Origin: an uncultured Ruminococcus sp. | GTDB lineage: Bacteria > Bacillota > Clostridia > Oscillospirales > CAG-272 | Direction of reading: 5' to 3' | DNA length: 16,884 bases | Assembly (NCBI GenBank): GCA_902783755.1 | Contig: CACZSC010000077.1 | Coordinates: 1-16,884 of the forward strand | Shown here: piece by piece, positions 1 through 7,441 of the stretch | How positions within the stretch are numbered: the first letter of the stretch is position 1 | Layout: each line of letters begins with the position of its first letter | Program-made: the position numbers and the translations under genes | The notes under the pieces: generated by a model | What the model was told of the DNA's origin: nothing | Seen by the model: only the letters and a program-made list of their open reading frames with translations | Database searches by the model: none

Positions 1-726
1 GTGGCTGTGAACGGGAAGGCCGAGACGTCCGCTTCGTACACCGTGAAGGACGGAGACTCGGTCGAGCTCATAAAGCCGGACAGCCTCATATACGTCGGCC
101 GGGGAGGGCTGAAGCTGGAAGCTGCCCTTGAGGCCTTCGGGGTGCAGCCCGGGGGCCTGGTATGCGCCGACATAGGCGCATCAACCGGGGGTTTCACCGA
201 CTGCCTGCTCCGCAGGGGGGCCGCGAAGGTCTACGCCGTCGATTCCGGCCACGGGCAGCTGGATGAAAAGCTGCTGCGGGACGGAAGGGTCGTGAACCTT
301 GAGGGCGTCAACGCGAAGCTGCCCCTTTCGGGAGTGATACCGGAGAAATGCGGCCTCTGCGTGTGCGACGTGAGTTTCATCTCACAGACATACATCCTCG
401 GGAACGCTTCGGAGATCCTCGAGGACGGCGGATGCTACATAGGCCTCATAAAGCCCCAGTTCGAATGCGGGAGGGAGGCCCTGGGCAAGGGAGGCATCGT
501 GCGCTCCCCTGCCGCGAAAAAGGAAGCCGTGCGGAAAGTGCTTGAGTGCGCGGCGGGATGCGGGCTCGTGCCCTCAGGACTGATACAGTCCCCGGTAACC
601 GGAGGGGACGGAAACGAGGAATTTCTGTTCTCAGCGGAAAAGCATTCCGCCGGGATCACCGGTGAAGGATACCATTTTGACGAGAAGACCATAGCGGAGG
701 CCGTTGATGGGAAAAAGGATAACTGA
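1..726 (+). CDS. tlyA: TlyA-family rRNA 2'-O-methyltransferase, 5' truncated
   Basis: This is an S-adenosylmethionine-dependent methyltransferase of the TlyA (hemolysin A) family, which 2'-O-methylates ribosomal RNA. The first base of the window is already inside the gene. The visible 241 residues begin at the tail of the N-terminal S4 RNA-binding domain (VNGK), and the GTG at position 1 is probably an internal valine codon, not a start. By comparison with Mycobacterium TlyA, about 30 residues are missing. The Rossmann SAM loop is DIGASTGGF (57-65). The family K-D-K-E tetrad appears as K38, D123, K151 and E207, with the same spacing as K69, D154, K182 and E238 of the mycobacterial enzyme (quoted from memory). 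The 3' end overlaps nadK by 20 bases. In Bacillota this gene usually follows dxs and precedes nadK. Haemolysin activity should not be assumed from the family name. Confidence 0.93.
   Translation: MAVNGKAETSASYTVKDGDSVELIKPDSLIYVGRGGLKLEAALEAFGVQPGGLVCADIGASTGGFTDCLLRRGAAKVYAVDSGHGQLDEKLLRDGRVVNLEGVNAKLPLSGVIPEKCGLCVCDVSFISQTYILGNASEILEDGGCYIGLIKPQFECGREALGKGGIVRSPAAKKEAVRKVLECAAGCGLVPSGLIQSPVTGGDGNEEFLFSAEKHSAGITGEGYHFDEKTIAEAVDGKKDN
696..700 (+). promoter_or_regulatory. Ribosome binding site deciding the nadK start
   Basis: GGAGG lies inside the tlyA coding sequence, six bases before the ATG at 707. The in-frame TTG at 704 would be only three bases away, so ATG 707 is the better start. Confidence 0.7.
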
Positions 727-1570
727 CATAGTGATGCTGCCAAACATATCGAAGAACATTTTCGGGCAGCGCATAGAATCGATAACCGGCAGATTCACAG
801 AGCTGGGCTGCAGGGTGGCCGTATCCCCGGAATACGCCAGGGAATACGGTGTGCCGGAAAACTGCACCGAGTATGACGGAAAGGGATGCGACGCGTTCCT
901 GGTGCTTGGCGGGGACGGCTCCATGATAGAGGCCGCCCACTACACCATGGGCACCGGGATACCGGTGGTCGGCATGAACTTCGGGCATCTCGGGTACCTG
1001 ACGGAGCTGGCCGAAGGCGACGAAGAGGAGCTGAAGAAGCTGGTGCTGGGGGAATACGAGGTGGACGAGCGGATGATGCTCACTGCCGAGATCTGCGACG
1101 GCTACGGGAACGTGAGGACCTCGTTCACGGTGCTGAACGACATCGTGCTGACGAACGGCCCGGTGTCGAGGATGATCTCCTTCGACCTTTACGCGGACGG
1201 GGTGAAGATCCAGACCCTCCGTGCGGACGGGCTCATCGCGGCAACTCCGACGGGATCCACGGCCTACTCCCTTTCGGCGGGAGGACCGGTCATAGACCCG
1301 AAACTGCGGGGCATATGCGTGACGCCCATATGCGCCCATTCCCTGGGGATACGCCCCATAGTGTTCGGTGAGGACTCGCATATAAGGATCCTCAACTTCT
1401 ACAGGAACAACTCATCCGTCTTCATCAACGCGGACGGGCGGGACATCGCCGGCATAGAAGAGGGAGACGTCATCAACATAAGAAAATCATCCGAAGTATT
1501 CAGGCTCATCAGGCTAAGGCCCTACGGATTCCTGAGCGTGCTGGACAGAAAGCTTTCCGGAAGATCATAG
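707..1570 (+). CDS. nadK: NAD kinase (ATP/polyphosphate-dependent NAD+ 2'-phosphotransferase)
   Basis: This cytosolic enzyme phosphorylates NAD+ to NADP+, the only de novo source of NADP(H). The 287-residue product has the normal family length. The N-terminal domain carries GGDG (68-71) with catalytic D70, followed by GMNFGHLGYL (89-98). The NE/D nucleotide motif is N144-D145, and the strongly conserved DGLIAATPTGSTAY block is at 174-187 in the all-beta C-terminal domain. ATG 707 is preferred over TTG 704 because of the GGAGG at 696-700. The gene overlaps tlyA by 20 bases, so it is probably translationally coupled to it. It is followed after 34 bases by argR, the usual order in Clostridia and Bacilli. 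Identification is secure from motifs. Confidence 0.97.
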   Translation: MGKRITDIVMLPNISKNIFGQRIESITGRFTELGCRVAVSPEYAREYGVPENCTEYDGKGCDAFLVLGGDGSMIEAAHYTMGTGIPVVGMNFGHLGYLTELAEGDEEELKKLVLGEYEVDERMMLTAEICDGYGNVRTSFTVLNDIVLTNGPVSRMISFDLYADGVKIQTLRADGLIAATPTGSTAYSLSAGGPVIDPKLRGICVTPICAHSLGIRPIVFGEDSHIRILNFYRNNSSVFINADGRDIAGIEEGDVINIRKSSEVFRLIRLRPYGFLSVLDRKLSGRS

Positions 1571-1604
1571 AGAAATACAATATGCCCGACGGGAGAAACG
1601 TATC

Positions 1605-2057
1605 ATGAAAGAAAAGAGACACAACAAGATCCTCGAGATCATCGAGACCAACAACATCGAGACCCAGGAGGAGCTCATCGCGAAGCTGAAGCTTGCGGGG
1701 TTCGACGTGACCCAGGCAACCGTGTCCCGGGACATCAGGGAGCTGAAGCTCCTGAAGCAGATGTCAGACATGGGCACCTACAGGTACGTGGTGTCGAAGA
1801 GCCACGGCACCGATCACCAGCATGTGTACAGCAGGGCCATCGCCAATTCCATCAAGAACGTGGACTCCTCCATGAACGACATCGTCATAAGGACGTACTC
1901 CGGCATGGCGCAGGCAGTGGCGGCAGGCGTGGACGCCCTTCATGAGTCCGACATCCTGGGCTGCGTGGCCGGGGACGACTGCATCATCATAGTCACGAGA
2001 GACGAGGAGTCTGCCGTCGCCATCGCCCACAGGATCAGAAAGCTCATCAACTCGTAA
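1605..2057 (+). CDS. argR: Arginine repressor ArgR/AhrC
   Basis: This is an arginine-responsive hexameric transcription factor that represses arginine biosynthesis genes and in many Bacillota activates catabolism. The product is 150 residues, the normal length. The N-terminal winged helix-turn-helix includes TQATVSRDIRELKL (36-49), with the recognition-helix S41-R42 found in the family. The C-terminal oligomerisation and arginine-binding domain has the GDD motif (123-125) that contacts arginine, here in the context ILGCVAGDD. The start ATG at 1605 is preceded by GGGAGA at 1591-1596. The gene sits between nadK and recN, a conserved Bacillota arrangement, and no arginine genes are in the window, so it is likely a global regulator acting in trans. 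I found no obvious ARG-box palindrome in its 34-base upstream gap, so autoregulation is not supported here. Confidence 0.96.
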   Translation: MKEKRHNKILEIIETNNIETQEELIAKLKLAGFDVTQATVSRDIRELKLLKQMSDMGTYRYVVSKSHGTDHQHVYSRAIANSIKNVDSSMNDIVIRTYSGMAQAVAAGVDALHESDILGCVAGDDCIIIVTRDEESAVAIAHRIRKLINS

Positions 2058-2086
2058 ATAAGAGATAACGAAGACGGAGCATCACG

Positions 2087-3796
2087 ATGCTACTTAATCT
2101 GTATATCGAGAATATCGCAGTGGCAAAGCGCCTCGATATTCCTTTCGGCGCAGGATTCACCGTGCTGACCGGAAAGACCGGGGCGGGCAAGTCCGTGATC
2201 ATAGACAGCATGCTCCTTCTGTGCGGCGCCAAGGGAGGCCGGGAACTGATCCGGACCGGTGAGGAGAAGGCTTCGGTCACAGGGCTGTTTTCCTGCGGGC
2301 CCGGGACAGCGGAAGCGCTTACGGAAGCTCTGGGGGAGGGATACGGTCCCGACGAGAACGGAGAGATACAGCTCTCAAGGACCCTCGGCCAGGACGGCAG
2401 GTCCTCCGCCAGGTTCAACGGTAGGGCAGTTCCGGTATCCGTGCTCAGGCAGGCCGCTCCCATCCTCATGGAGATACAGACCCAGGGGGAGAGGGACGAG
2501 TATGCCGACCGGCAGACCTACGGGCCCATTCTCGACACCTACGGGGGACATGAGGAGGCGGTCCGGGAATACGGGGAGAAATACGCCCTGTACGTGAAGG
2601 CGAAGGCCGCACGGGACGAGCTGGAGGAGAGCCTTTCTCAGAAGGAGATGATGCTTGACATCCTCCGGTACCAGAAGAAGGAGATCGACCAGGCGAAGCT
2701 GTCCGACGAGCAGGAGGAGGAAAAGCTCGACATCCTGCGGAACCGGCTGAAGAGCGCTGAGAAGATATCGAAGTATTCGGCCGTCATAAACAGGGCCCTC
2801 GCATACAGCGAGAAGGGGGCCACCGCCTCCTATCTCATGGAGCGGGCCGAAGCCGCCCTCGAGCAGCTGACGGACGTCATCGGGAACGGGGAGCAGCTGC
2901 TGGAAAGGCTCAGAAGCTGCCGCTACGAGATAAACGACATAGCTGAGACCGTGCAGGACGCTCTCGGATCGGATGTCCGGGGGGATCCCTCCGCGAAGCT
3001 GGAACAGGTGGAGAACAGGCTGGCGGTCATCGACAGGCTGAAAAGGAAGTACGGCGGCTCTGTGCCGGAGATCCTGGCGAAGCGCCGGGAGATCGGAGAG
3101 AAGATATCCGCTCTCGAAGAAGGGGACTTCAGACTGGCAAAGCTCAGCAGGGAGCTCGCGGAAGCCGAGGAAGCGGCCTGTGAGTCCGCAGAAAAGATAT
3201 CGCGTCTGCGGAAGGAAGCCGGGGCCAGGTTCACGGAGGAGCTGGTTGAGTCCCTGAGACGGCTCGACATGCCGAAAGTCAGGTTCCGCGTGGCTGTGGA
3301 CCAGCCCATGGAAAAGGGACACCATGTCCTGAAGCCCGACGGGTATGACGATGTGGATTTCCTCATTTCCGTCAATACGGGCGAGGATCTGCAGTCGGTG
3401 GGAAAGGTGTCCTCCGGCGGCGAACTGTCAAGGATCACCCTTGCCGTCAAGACCGCTCTCGCCGGGAAGAACGACTCCGAGACCATCGTGTTCGACGAGA
3501 TAGACACAGGAGTTTCCGGAGGGACATCGGAGAGGATCGGCATGATGCTGAGGAACCTTTCGAAGACCGTCCAGATAATAGCGGTGACCCATTCCTCCCA
3601 GGTGGCGTCCACGGCGGACAGCCATCTGCTCATAGAGAAGCGCGAGGACATGGGAAGGACCGAGAGTTCGGTAAGATACATATCCGGCGATGACAGGATC
3701 GCCGAGATCGCACGCATCATAGGCGGCATAAACGTCACGGAGAAACAGACCGCGGCGGCCGTGGAGATGCTCGGGAAGAACGGAAACAAAAACTAA
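2087..3796 (+). CDS. recN: DNA repair protein RecN (SMC-like ATPase)
   Basis: RecN is a cytosolic SMC-like ATPase recruited early to DNA double-strand breaks. The 569-residue length is normal. The N-terminal ATPase half has Walker A GKTGAGKS (29-36). The middle (about 160-410) is rich in Glu, Lys, Leu and Arg and fits the antiparallel coiled-coil arm. The C-terminal half has the ABC signature VSSGGELSR (441-449) and Walker B IVFDEIDTG with D470 and E471. The ATG at 2087 follows CGGAG (2075-2079). In most RecN proteins I recall, the Walker A block reads GETGAGKS, and here the Glu is Lys (K30). The 29-base gap after argR contains no recognisable LexA box, so SOS control is not apparent at this position. 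Confidence 0.96.
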   Translation: MLLNLYIENIAVAKRLDIPFGAGFTVLTGKTGAGKSVIIDSMLLLCGAKGGRELIRTGEEKASVTGLFSCGPGTAEALTEALGEGYGPDENGEIQLSRTLGQDGRSSARFNGRAVPVSVLRQAAPILMEIQTQGERDEYADRQTYGPILDTYGGHEEAVREYGEKYALYVKAKAARDELEESLSQKEMMLDILRYQKKEIDQAKLSDEQEEEKLDILRNRLKSAEKISKYSAVINRALAYSEKGATASYLMERAEAALEQLTDVIGNGEQLLERLRSCRYEINDIAETVQDALGSDVRGDPSAKLEQVENRLAVIDRLKRKYGGSVPEILAKRREIGEKISALEEGDFRLAKLSRELAEAEEAACESAEKISRLRKEAGARFTEELVESLRRLDMPKVRFRVAVDQPMEKGHHVLKPDGYDDVDFLISVNTGEDLQSVGKVSSGGELSRITLAVKTALAGKNDSETIVFDEIDTGVSGGTSERIGMMLRNLSKTVQIIAVTHSSQVASTADSHLLIEKREDMGRTESSVRYISGDDRIAEIARIIGGINVTEKQTAAAVEMLGKNGNKN

Positions 3797-3820
3797 AGTA
3801 CATACAGGAGACAAGAGACA

Positions 3821-5047
3821 ATGACACTGTTCGAAGAACTGAAAGCGAGAGGCCTCATCGCCCAGATGACGGATGAGGAGCATATAAAGGAGCTGATCAA
3901 CAGCGGAAAGGCGACATTCTACATCGGCTTTGACTGCACGGCCGACAGTCTTACGGCCGGACACTTCATGGCCCTGACACTCATGAAGAGACTGCAGATG
4001 GCGGGCAACAAGCCCATCGCCCTCATCGGCGGCGGCACCACCATGATCGGGGACCCCACAGGCAGGACCGACATGAGAAAGATGCTCACCATAGAGGATA
4101 TCAACCACAACGCCGAGTGCTTCAAGAGACAGATGGAGAGATTCATCGACTTCTCCGACGGCAAGGCGCTGATGATAAACAACGCGGACTGGCTACTGAA
4201 GCTCAACTACGTGGAGCTCCTGCGGGAAGTGGGCGCCTGCTTCTCAGTCAACAACATGCTGAGGGCGGAATGCTACAAGCAGAGGATGGAAAAAGGGCTG
4301 TCCTTCCTTGAATTCAACTACATGATCATGCAGTCCTACGACTTCTACTACCTCTTCAAGAACTACGGCTGCAACTTCCAGTTCGGAGGCGACGACCAGT
4401 GGTCCAACATGCTGGGGGGCACCGAGCTCATAAGAAGGAAACTGGGACAGGACGCCCATGCCATGACCATCACCCTGCTCACTGATTCCAACGGAAAGAA
4501 GATGGGCAAGACCGCAGGGAACGCCGTATGGCTGGATCCCGCAAAGACCAGTCCCTTCGATTTCTACCAGTACTGGAGGAACGTGGGGGACGATGACGTC
4601 ATGAAGTGCATCCGGATGCTGACGTTCCTGCCCATGGACCGCATCGAGGCCATGAGCTCATGGGAGGGCAGCAGGCTGAACGAGGCCAAGGAGATACTGG
4701 CCTACGAGCTGACCCAGATGGTCCACGGGAAAGAGGAGGCCGACAAGGCGCAGGAAGCGGCGAGAGCCCTGTTCGCGGGCGGCGGTTCCACTGAGAACAT
4801 GCCCACCACGGAGCTTTCCGAAGCCGATTTCACGGACGGGAAGATCTCCGTCATAGACCTGCTCACCAAGTCCGGGCTCTGCGGCACCAGGAGCGACGCA
4901 AGGCGTCTCACCGACCAGGGCGGATGCTTCATCGGGGACGTAAAGGTCCCGGATTACAAATACACGGCCGACAGGGGCGATTTCGGCGCAGAAGGCCTCA
5001 TTCTCAGAAAAGGAAAGAAAACATATCACAAATTTACGGTAAAATGA
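3821..5047 (+). CDS. tyrS: Tyrosyl-tRNA synthetase
   Basis: This class I aminoacyl-tRNA synthetase charges tRNA-Tyr. The product is 408 residues. The Rossmann catalytic domain has Y34, the ATP-site segment T40-ADSL-TAGH48, GDPTGRTD (78-84 region), the tyrosine-pocket residues Y167, Q171 and D174, GGDDQW (189-194) and the KMSKS-type loop KMGKT (227-231). An S4-like RNA-binding domain occupies about 343-408. Residue numbering matches the Bacillus stearothermophilus enzyme through the HIGH region, where the first His (H45) is Thr here; this may be a lineage variant. AGGAG at 3806-3810 serves ATG 3821. Only 24 bases separate it from recN, so there is no room for the T-box leader that often precedes tyrS in Bacillota. 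The stop overlaps the next start (ATGA). Confidence 0.97.
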   Translation: MTLFEELKARGLIAQMTDEEHIKELINSGKATFYIGFDCTADSLTAGHFMALTLMKRLQMAGNKPIALIGGGTTMIGDPTGRTDMRKMLTIEDINHNAECFKRQMERFIDFSDGKALMINNADWLLKLNYVELLREVGACFSVNNMLRAECYKQRMEKGLSFLEFNYMIMQSYDFYYLFKNYGCNFQFGGDDQWSNMLGGTELIRRKLGQDAHAMTITLLTDSNGKKMGKTAGNAVWLDPAKTSPFDFYQYWRNVGDDDVMKCIRMLTFLPMDRIEAMSSWEGSRLNEAKEILAYELTQMVHGKEEADKAQEAARALFAGGGSTENMPTTELSEADFTDGKISVIDLLTKSGLCGTRSDARRLTDQGGCFIGDVKVPDYKYTADRGDFGAEGLILRKGKKTYHKFTVK

Positions 5048-6681
5048 GCAAATACAGATATCTTCTCTTCGATCTGGACGACACTCTCCTGGATTTCGGG
5101 GCAGCGGAGGAGCACTCCTTTTGCTCCATGGCCCGGGAAGTGGGCATACCGGATCCCGAAAAAGAATATCCCGCCTACAAAAAGATCAATCTGGAGCTCT
5201 GGAAGAGCCTTGAGCGGAACGAGATCACCCTTGAGAAGCTCAAGACCGAGAGATTCAGAAGGGTCCTTGTCGCCATGGGCGAAAAGGACGACGGGAAGAC
5301 CCTGGAAATGGCAGCCCGGATGAGGGACCTGTACGTCAGGGAGCTGAGCCGGCACGGAGAGATACTCGAAGGGGCGGAGGAGATCCTTGAACAGCTGAAG
5401 GGGAACTATACGCTCTTCCTCATAACGAACGGCATCCAGTGGATCCAGGAATCCCGGATAGATATCTCGGGGATAGGAAAGTACTTCGACGCTGTGTTCA
5501 CGTCGGAAGCCGTGGGTGCCAGCAAGCCGGACCCGGGTTTCTTCGAGGCCGTCATTGACCATACCGGTGACAGGGACAGATCACGTTATCTGGTGATAGG
5601 GGATTCTCTGACTTCGGACTGCGACGGAGCCATCAGCTCCGGTCTCGACATATGCAGGTACAATCCGGAGGGGGCAGACCCCGAGGGCAGGGAACTGACA
5701 TATGACATCAGGGAGCTCGGGGAGCTTGTGCCGATCCTTTCGGAGGAGACGGAAAAAACCGTCAGGTTCGCGGAACTTCTCGGTAAAATGTCGGGCAGAG
5801 GCAGGATAAGGGCCGAGATACTTGAGAACGAGCCCATGAGCAGACATACCACCTTCAGGATAGGCGGGCCCGCGGGCGTCTTCGTGACACCCGGTGATAC
5901 CGGGTCGTTCCTGGAGATCCTGAGGATCGCCCGGGGCTCCGGGATCCCGTACATGGTGGTCGGAAACGGAAGCAACCTGCTGTTCGACGACGCCGGATAC
6001 AGGGGATGCGTCATATGCACCTCGGGCCTCAGGTACGTGAGCCGCGACGGGGACGTCATCGAAGCCGGAGCCGGATACCCGGTGACGGCTCTCGCGAAAT
6101 ACGCGGCCGACAGCGGCCTCGGGGGACTTGAGTTCGCCTACGGCATACCCGGCACCGTGGGGGGAGCCGTGTTCATGAACGCGGGAGCCTACGGCGGCGA
6201 GGTGTCGCAGGCCCTTCTGTCCAGCACATGCTTCGATCCGGAAACGGGAGAAGTGCTCACCATCCCCGCGGAGGAACACCTGTTCGGCTACAGGACGTCC
6301 GTGTACAGGTCCAACGGCTGCGTGGTGCTCTCGGCAAAGTTCAGGCTCACTCCCGCTGATGGGGAGGAACTGGCGGCGGTACGGGAGAGGATGGCCGACT
6401 TCATGAACCGCAGAGTGACGAAACAGCCACTCGACCTGCCGAGCGCGGGATCCGTTTTCAAGAGATGCGAGGGCAGGTTCACAGGACAGATGATAGAGGA
6501 AGCCGGGCTGAAGGGTTTTTCCATAGGCGGAGCCCGCGTTTCCGAGAAGCACGCCGGGTTCATAGTGAACACGGGAGGCGCCACATCCGCCGACGTGCTG
6601 GCCCTGATAGAGTACATAAAAAAGACAATATATGAAAGATTCGGCTGCAGGCTGGAGTGCGAGGTCATCCACGTAAGATGA
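5044..6681 (+). CDS. murB: Fusion protein: YjjG-type HAD hydrolase + UDP-N-acetylenolpyruvoylglucosamine reductase (MurB)
   Basis: One open frame of 545 residues encodes two enzymes. Residues 1 to about 232 form a HAD phosphatase like YjjG (noncanonical pyrimidine nucleotidase): motif I DLDDT with D10 and D12, motif II T128 in LITNG, motif III K161, motif IV GDSLTSD with D187 and D192. Residues about 240-545 are a complete MurB, the FAD- and NADPH-dependent cytosolic enzyme making UDP-MurNAc: RHTTFRIGG (267-275), FAD loop GNGSNLL (307-313), GIPGTVGGAVFMNAGAYGGE (367-386), R417, proton donor S470 in SAGSVFKR, and E538 near the C-terminus. Nothing essential is missing from either half, so this is a fusion and not a decayed gene. 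ATG 5044 overlaps the tyrS stop and has no good Shine-Dalgarno, suggesting translational coupling. The nucleotidase substrate is inferred from family only. Confidence 0.9.
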   Translation: MSKYRYLLFDLDDTLLDFGAAEEHSFCSMAREVGIPDPEKEYPAYKKINLELWKSLERNEITLEKLKTERFRRVLVAMGEKDDGKTLEMAARMRDLYVRELSRHGEILEGAEEILEQLKGNYTLFLITNGIQWIQESRIDISGIGKYFDAVFTSEAVGASKPDPGFFEAVIDHTGDRDRSRYLVIGDSLTSDCDGAISSGLDICRYNPEGADPEGRELTYDIRELGELVPILSEETEKTVRFAELLGKMSGRGRIRAEILENEPMSRHTTFRIGGPAGVFVTPGDTGSFLEILRIARGSGIPYMVVGNGSNLLFDDAGYRGCVICTSGLRYVSRDGDVIEAGAGYPVTALAKYAADSGLGGLEFAYGIPGTVGGAVFMNAGAYGGEVSQALLSSTCFDPETGEVLTIPAEEHLFGYRTSVYRSNGCVVLSAKFRLTPADGEELAAVRERMADFMNRRVTKQPLDLPSAGSVFKRCEGRFTGQMIEEAGLKGFSIGGARVSEKHAGFIVNTGGATSADVLALIEYIKKTIYERFGCRLECEVIHVR

Positions 6682-7421
6682 GAGAAACGTTTTCGTCCCG
6701 GCTGAAGCTGAGCGCGGAGCAGACCGAAGTGAAGAAGAAATGCTGCCGGTTCACCGACAGCGCCTTCACCTCCCCCGGCGCGGTTCTGTCGAAAAAGCAG
6801 GACTCCTACGACACCATATCGGCGATCTGGGAAAAGTGCAGGTGCGACGGCTGCAGACAGGTGTTCTTCAGACGCATGTTCATCATATTCGGGTCAGTGA
6901 CCGATCCCATGAAGTCGTATCACCTTGACTTCGCCTTTTCCACTGCGAAAGAGGCGGAGCTCATGGCGGAGCTCCTTTCAGAGAACGGTTTCGGGTTCAG
7001 CATATCTGAGAGGTCCGGCAGACACATCGTGTATGTCAAGAACAGCGGTGCCATCGAGGATTTCCTCGTGTTCATAGGCGCCCAGCCCGCGGCCTTTGAG
7101 GTGATGAACAGCAAGATCGTGCATGAGATCAGGAACGACACCAACCGGCAGGTGAACTGCGACACCGCGAATATAGGCAAGCAGCTGGAAGCTGCAAGGA
7201 CATATATAGACGCCATAAGGTATCTGTTGGACACCGGGAAGCTGGACAGCCTGCCGGAGGACCTGAGGATCACGGCGAAACTCAGAATAGAGAACGAACA
7301 GCTGTCCCTGACGGAGCTCGGACGGATGATGAATCCGGAAGTGTCGAAATCCGGAGTCAGGCACAGGCTGAAAAGGATACTGGCGGCTGCGCAGAACGCG
7401 GCCGCGAAGGAAGGAAAATAA
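6678..7421 (+). CDS. whiA: Shortened WhiA-family DNA-binding protein
   Basis: WhiA is a conserved Gram-positive DNA-binding protein, a sporulation regulator in Streptomyces and linked to division and chromosome organisation in Bacillus. It combines a LAGLIDADG homing-endonuclease-like fold with a C-terminal helix-turn-helix. The C-terminal two thirds are typical: FGSVTDPMKSYHLDF (71-85), FIGAQPA (132-138), VNCDTANIGK (159-168), SLPEDLR (191-197) and the helix-turn-helix from about 210 to 232 with VSKSGVRHRLKR. The product is 247 residues against about 300-316 for usual members. The loss maps between the N-terminal KKCC (21-23) and CRCDGC (54-59), where most of the first LAGLIDADG repeat should be; the expected FLAGGS is FIIFGS. 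ATG 6678 overlaps the murB stop as ATGA. An upstream in-frame GTG at 6657 is less likely. Confidence 0.88.
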   Translation: MRETFSSRLKLSAEQTEVKKKCCRFTDSAFTSPGAVLSKKQDSYDTISAIWEKCRCDGCRQVFFRRMFIIFGSVTDPMKSYHLDFAFSTAKEAELMAELLSENGFGFSISERSGRHIVYVKNSGAIEDFLVFIGAQPAAFEVMNSKIVHEIRNDTNRQVNCDTANIGKQLEAARTYIDAIRYLLDTGKLDSLPEDLRITAKLRIENEQLSLTELGRMMNPEVSKSGVRHRLKRILAAAQNAAAKEGK

Positions 7422-7441
7422 CGGGAAAGGGAGGCGGCTCC

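Noticed and set aside
1576..1581. TACAAT as a -10 for an argR promoter
   Set aside because: No convincing -35 exists at 16-18 bases and the surroundings fit a simple operon gap, so it was not listed as a feature.
2058..2086. LexA box before recN
   Set aside because: The 29-base gap contains no GAAC-N4-GTTC type palindrome.
4924..5043. Upstream extension of the HAD-murB frame into tyrS
   Set aside because: The 40 extra residues are basic and unlike any HAD N-terminus, and they overlap tyrS out of frame. ATG 5044 starts exactly at the conserved beta strand before DLDDT.
5889..5905. Perfect 7-bp inverted repeat (ACCCGGT-GAT-ACCGGGT) inside the MurB part
   Set aside because: Such short palindromes are expected by chance in GC-rich coding DNA, and no T-tract follows. 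It was not treated as a terminator or operator.
5581..6672. Antisense open frame of 363 codons opposite HAD-murB
   Set aside because: It is a shadow of codon bias in GC-rich DNA. It has no motif, and the plus strand encodes an unmistakable enzyme across the whole span.
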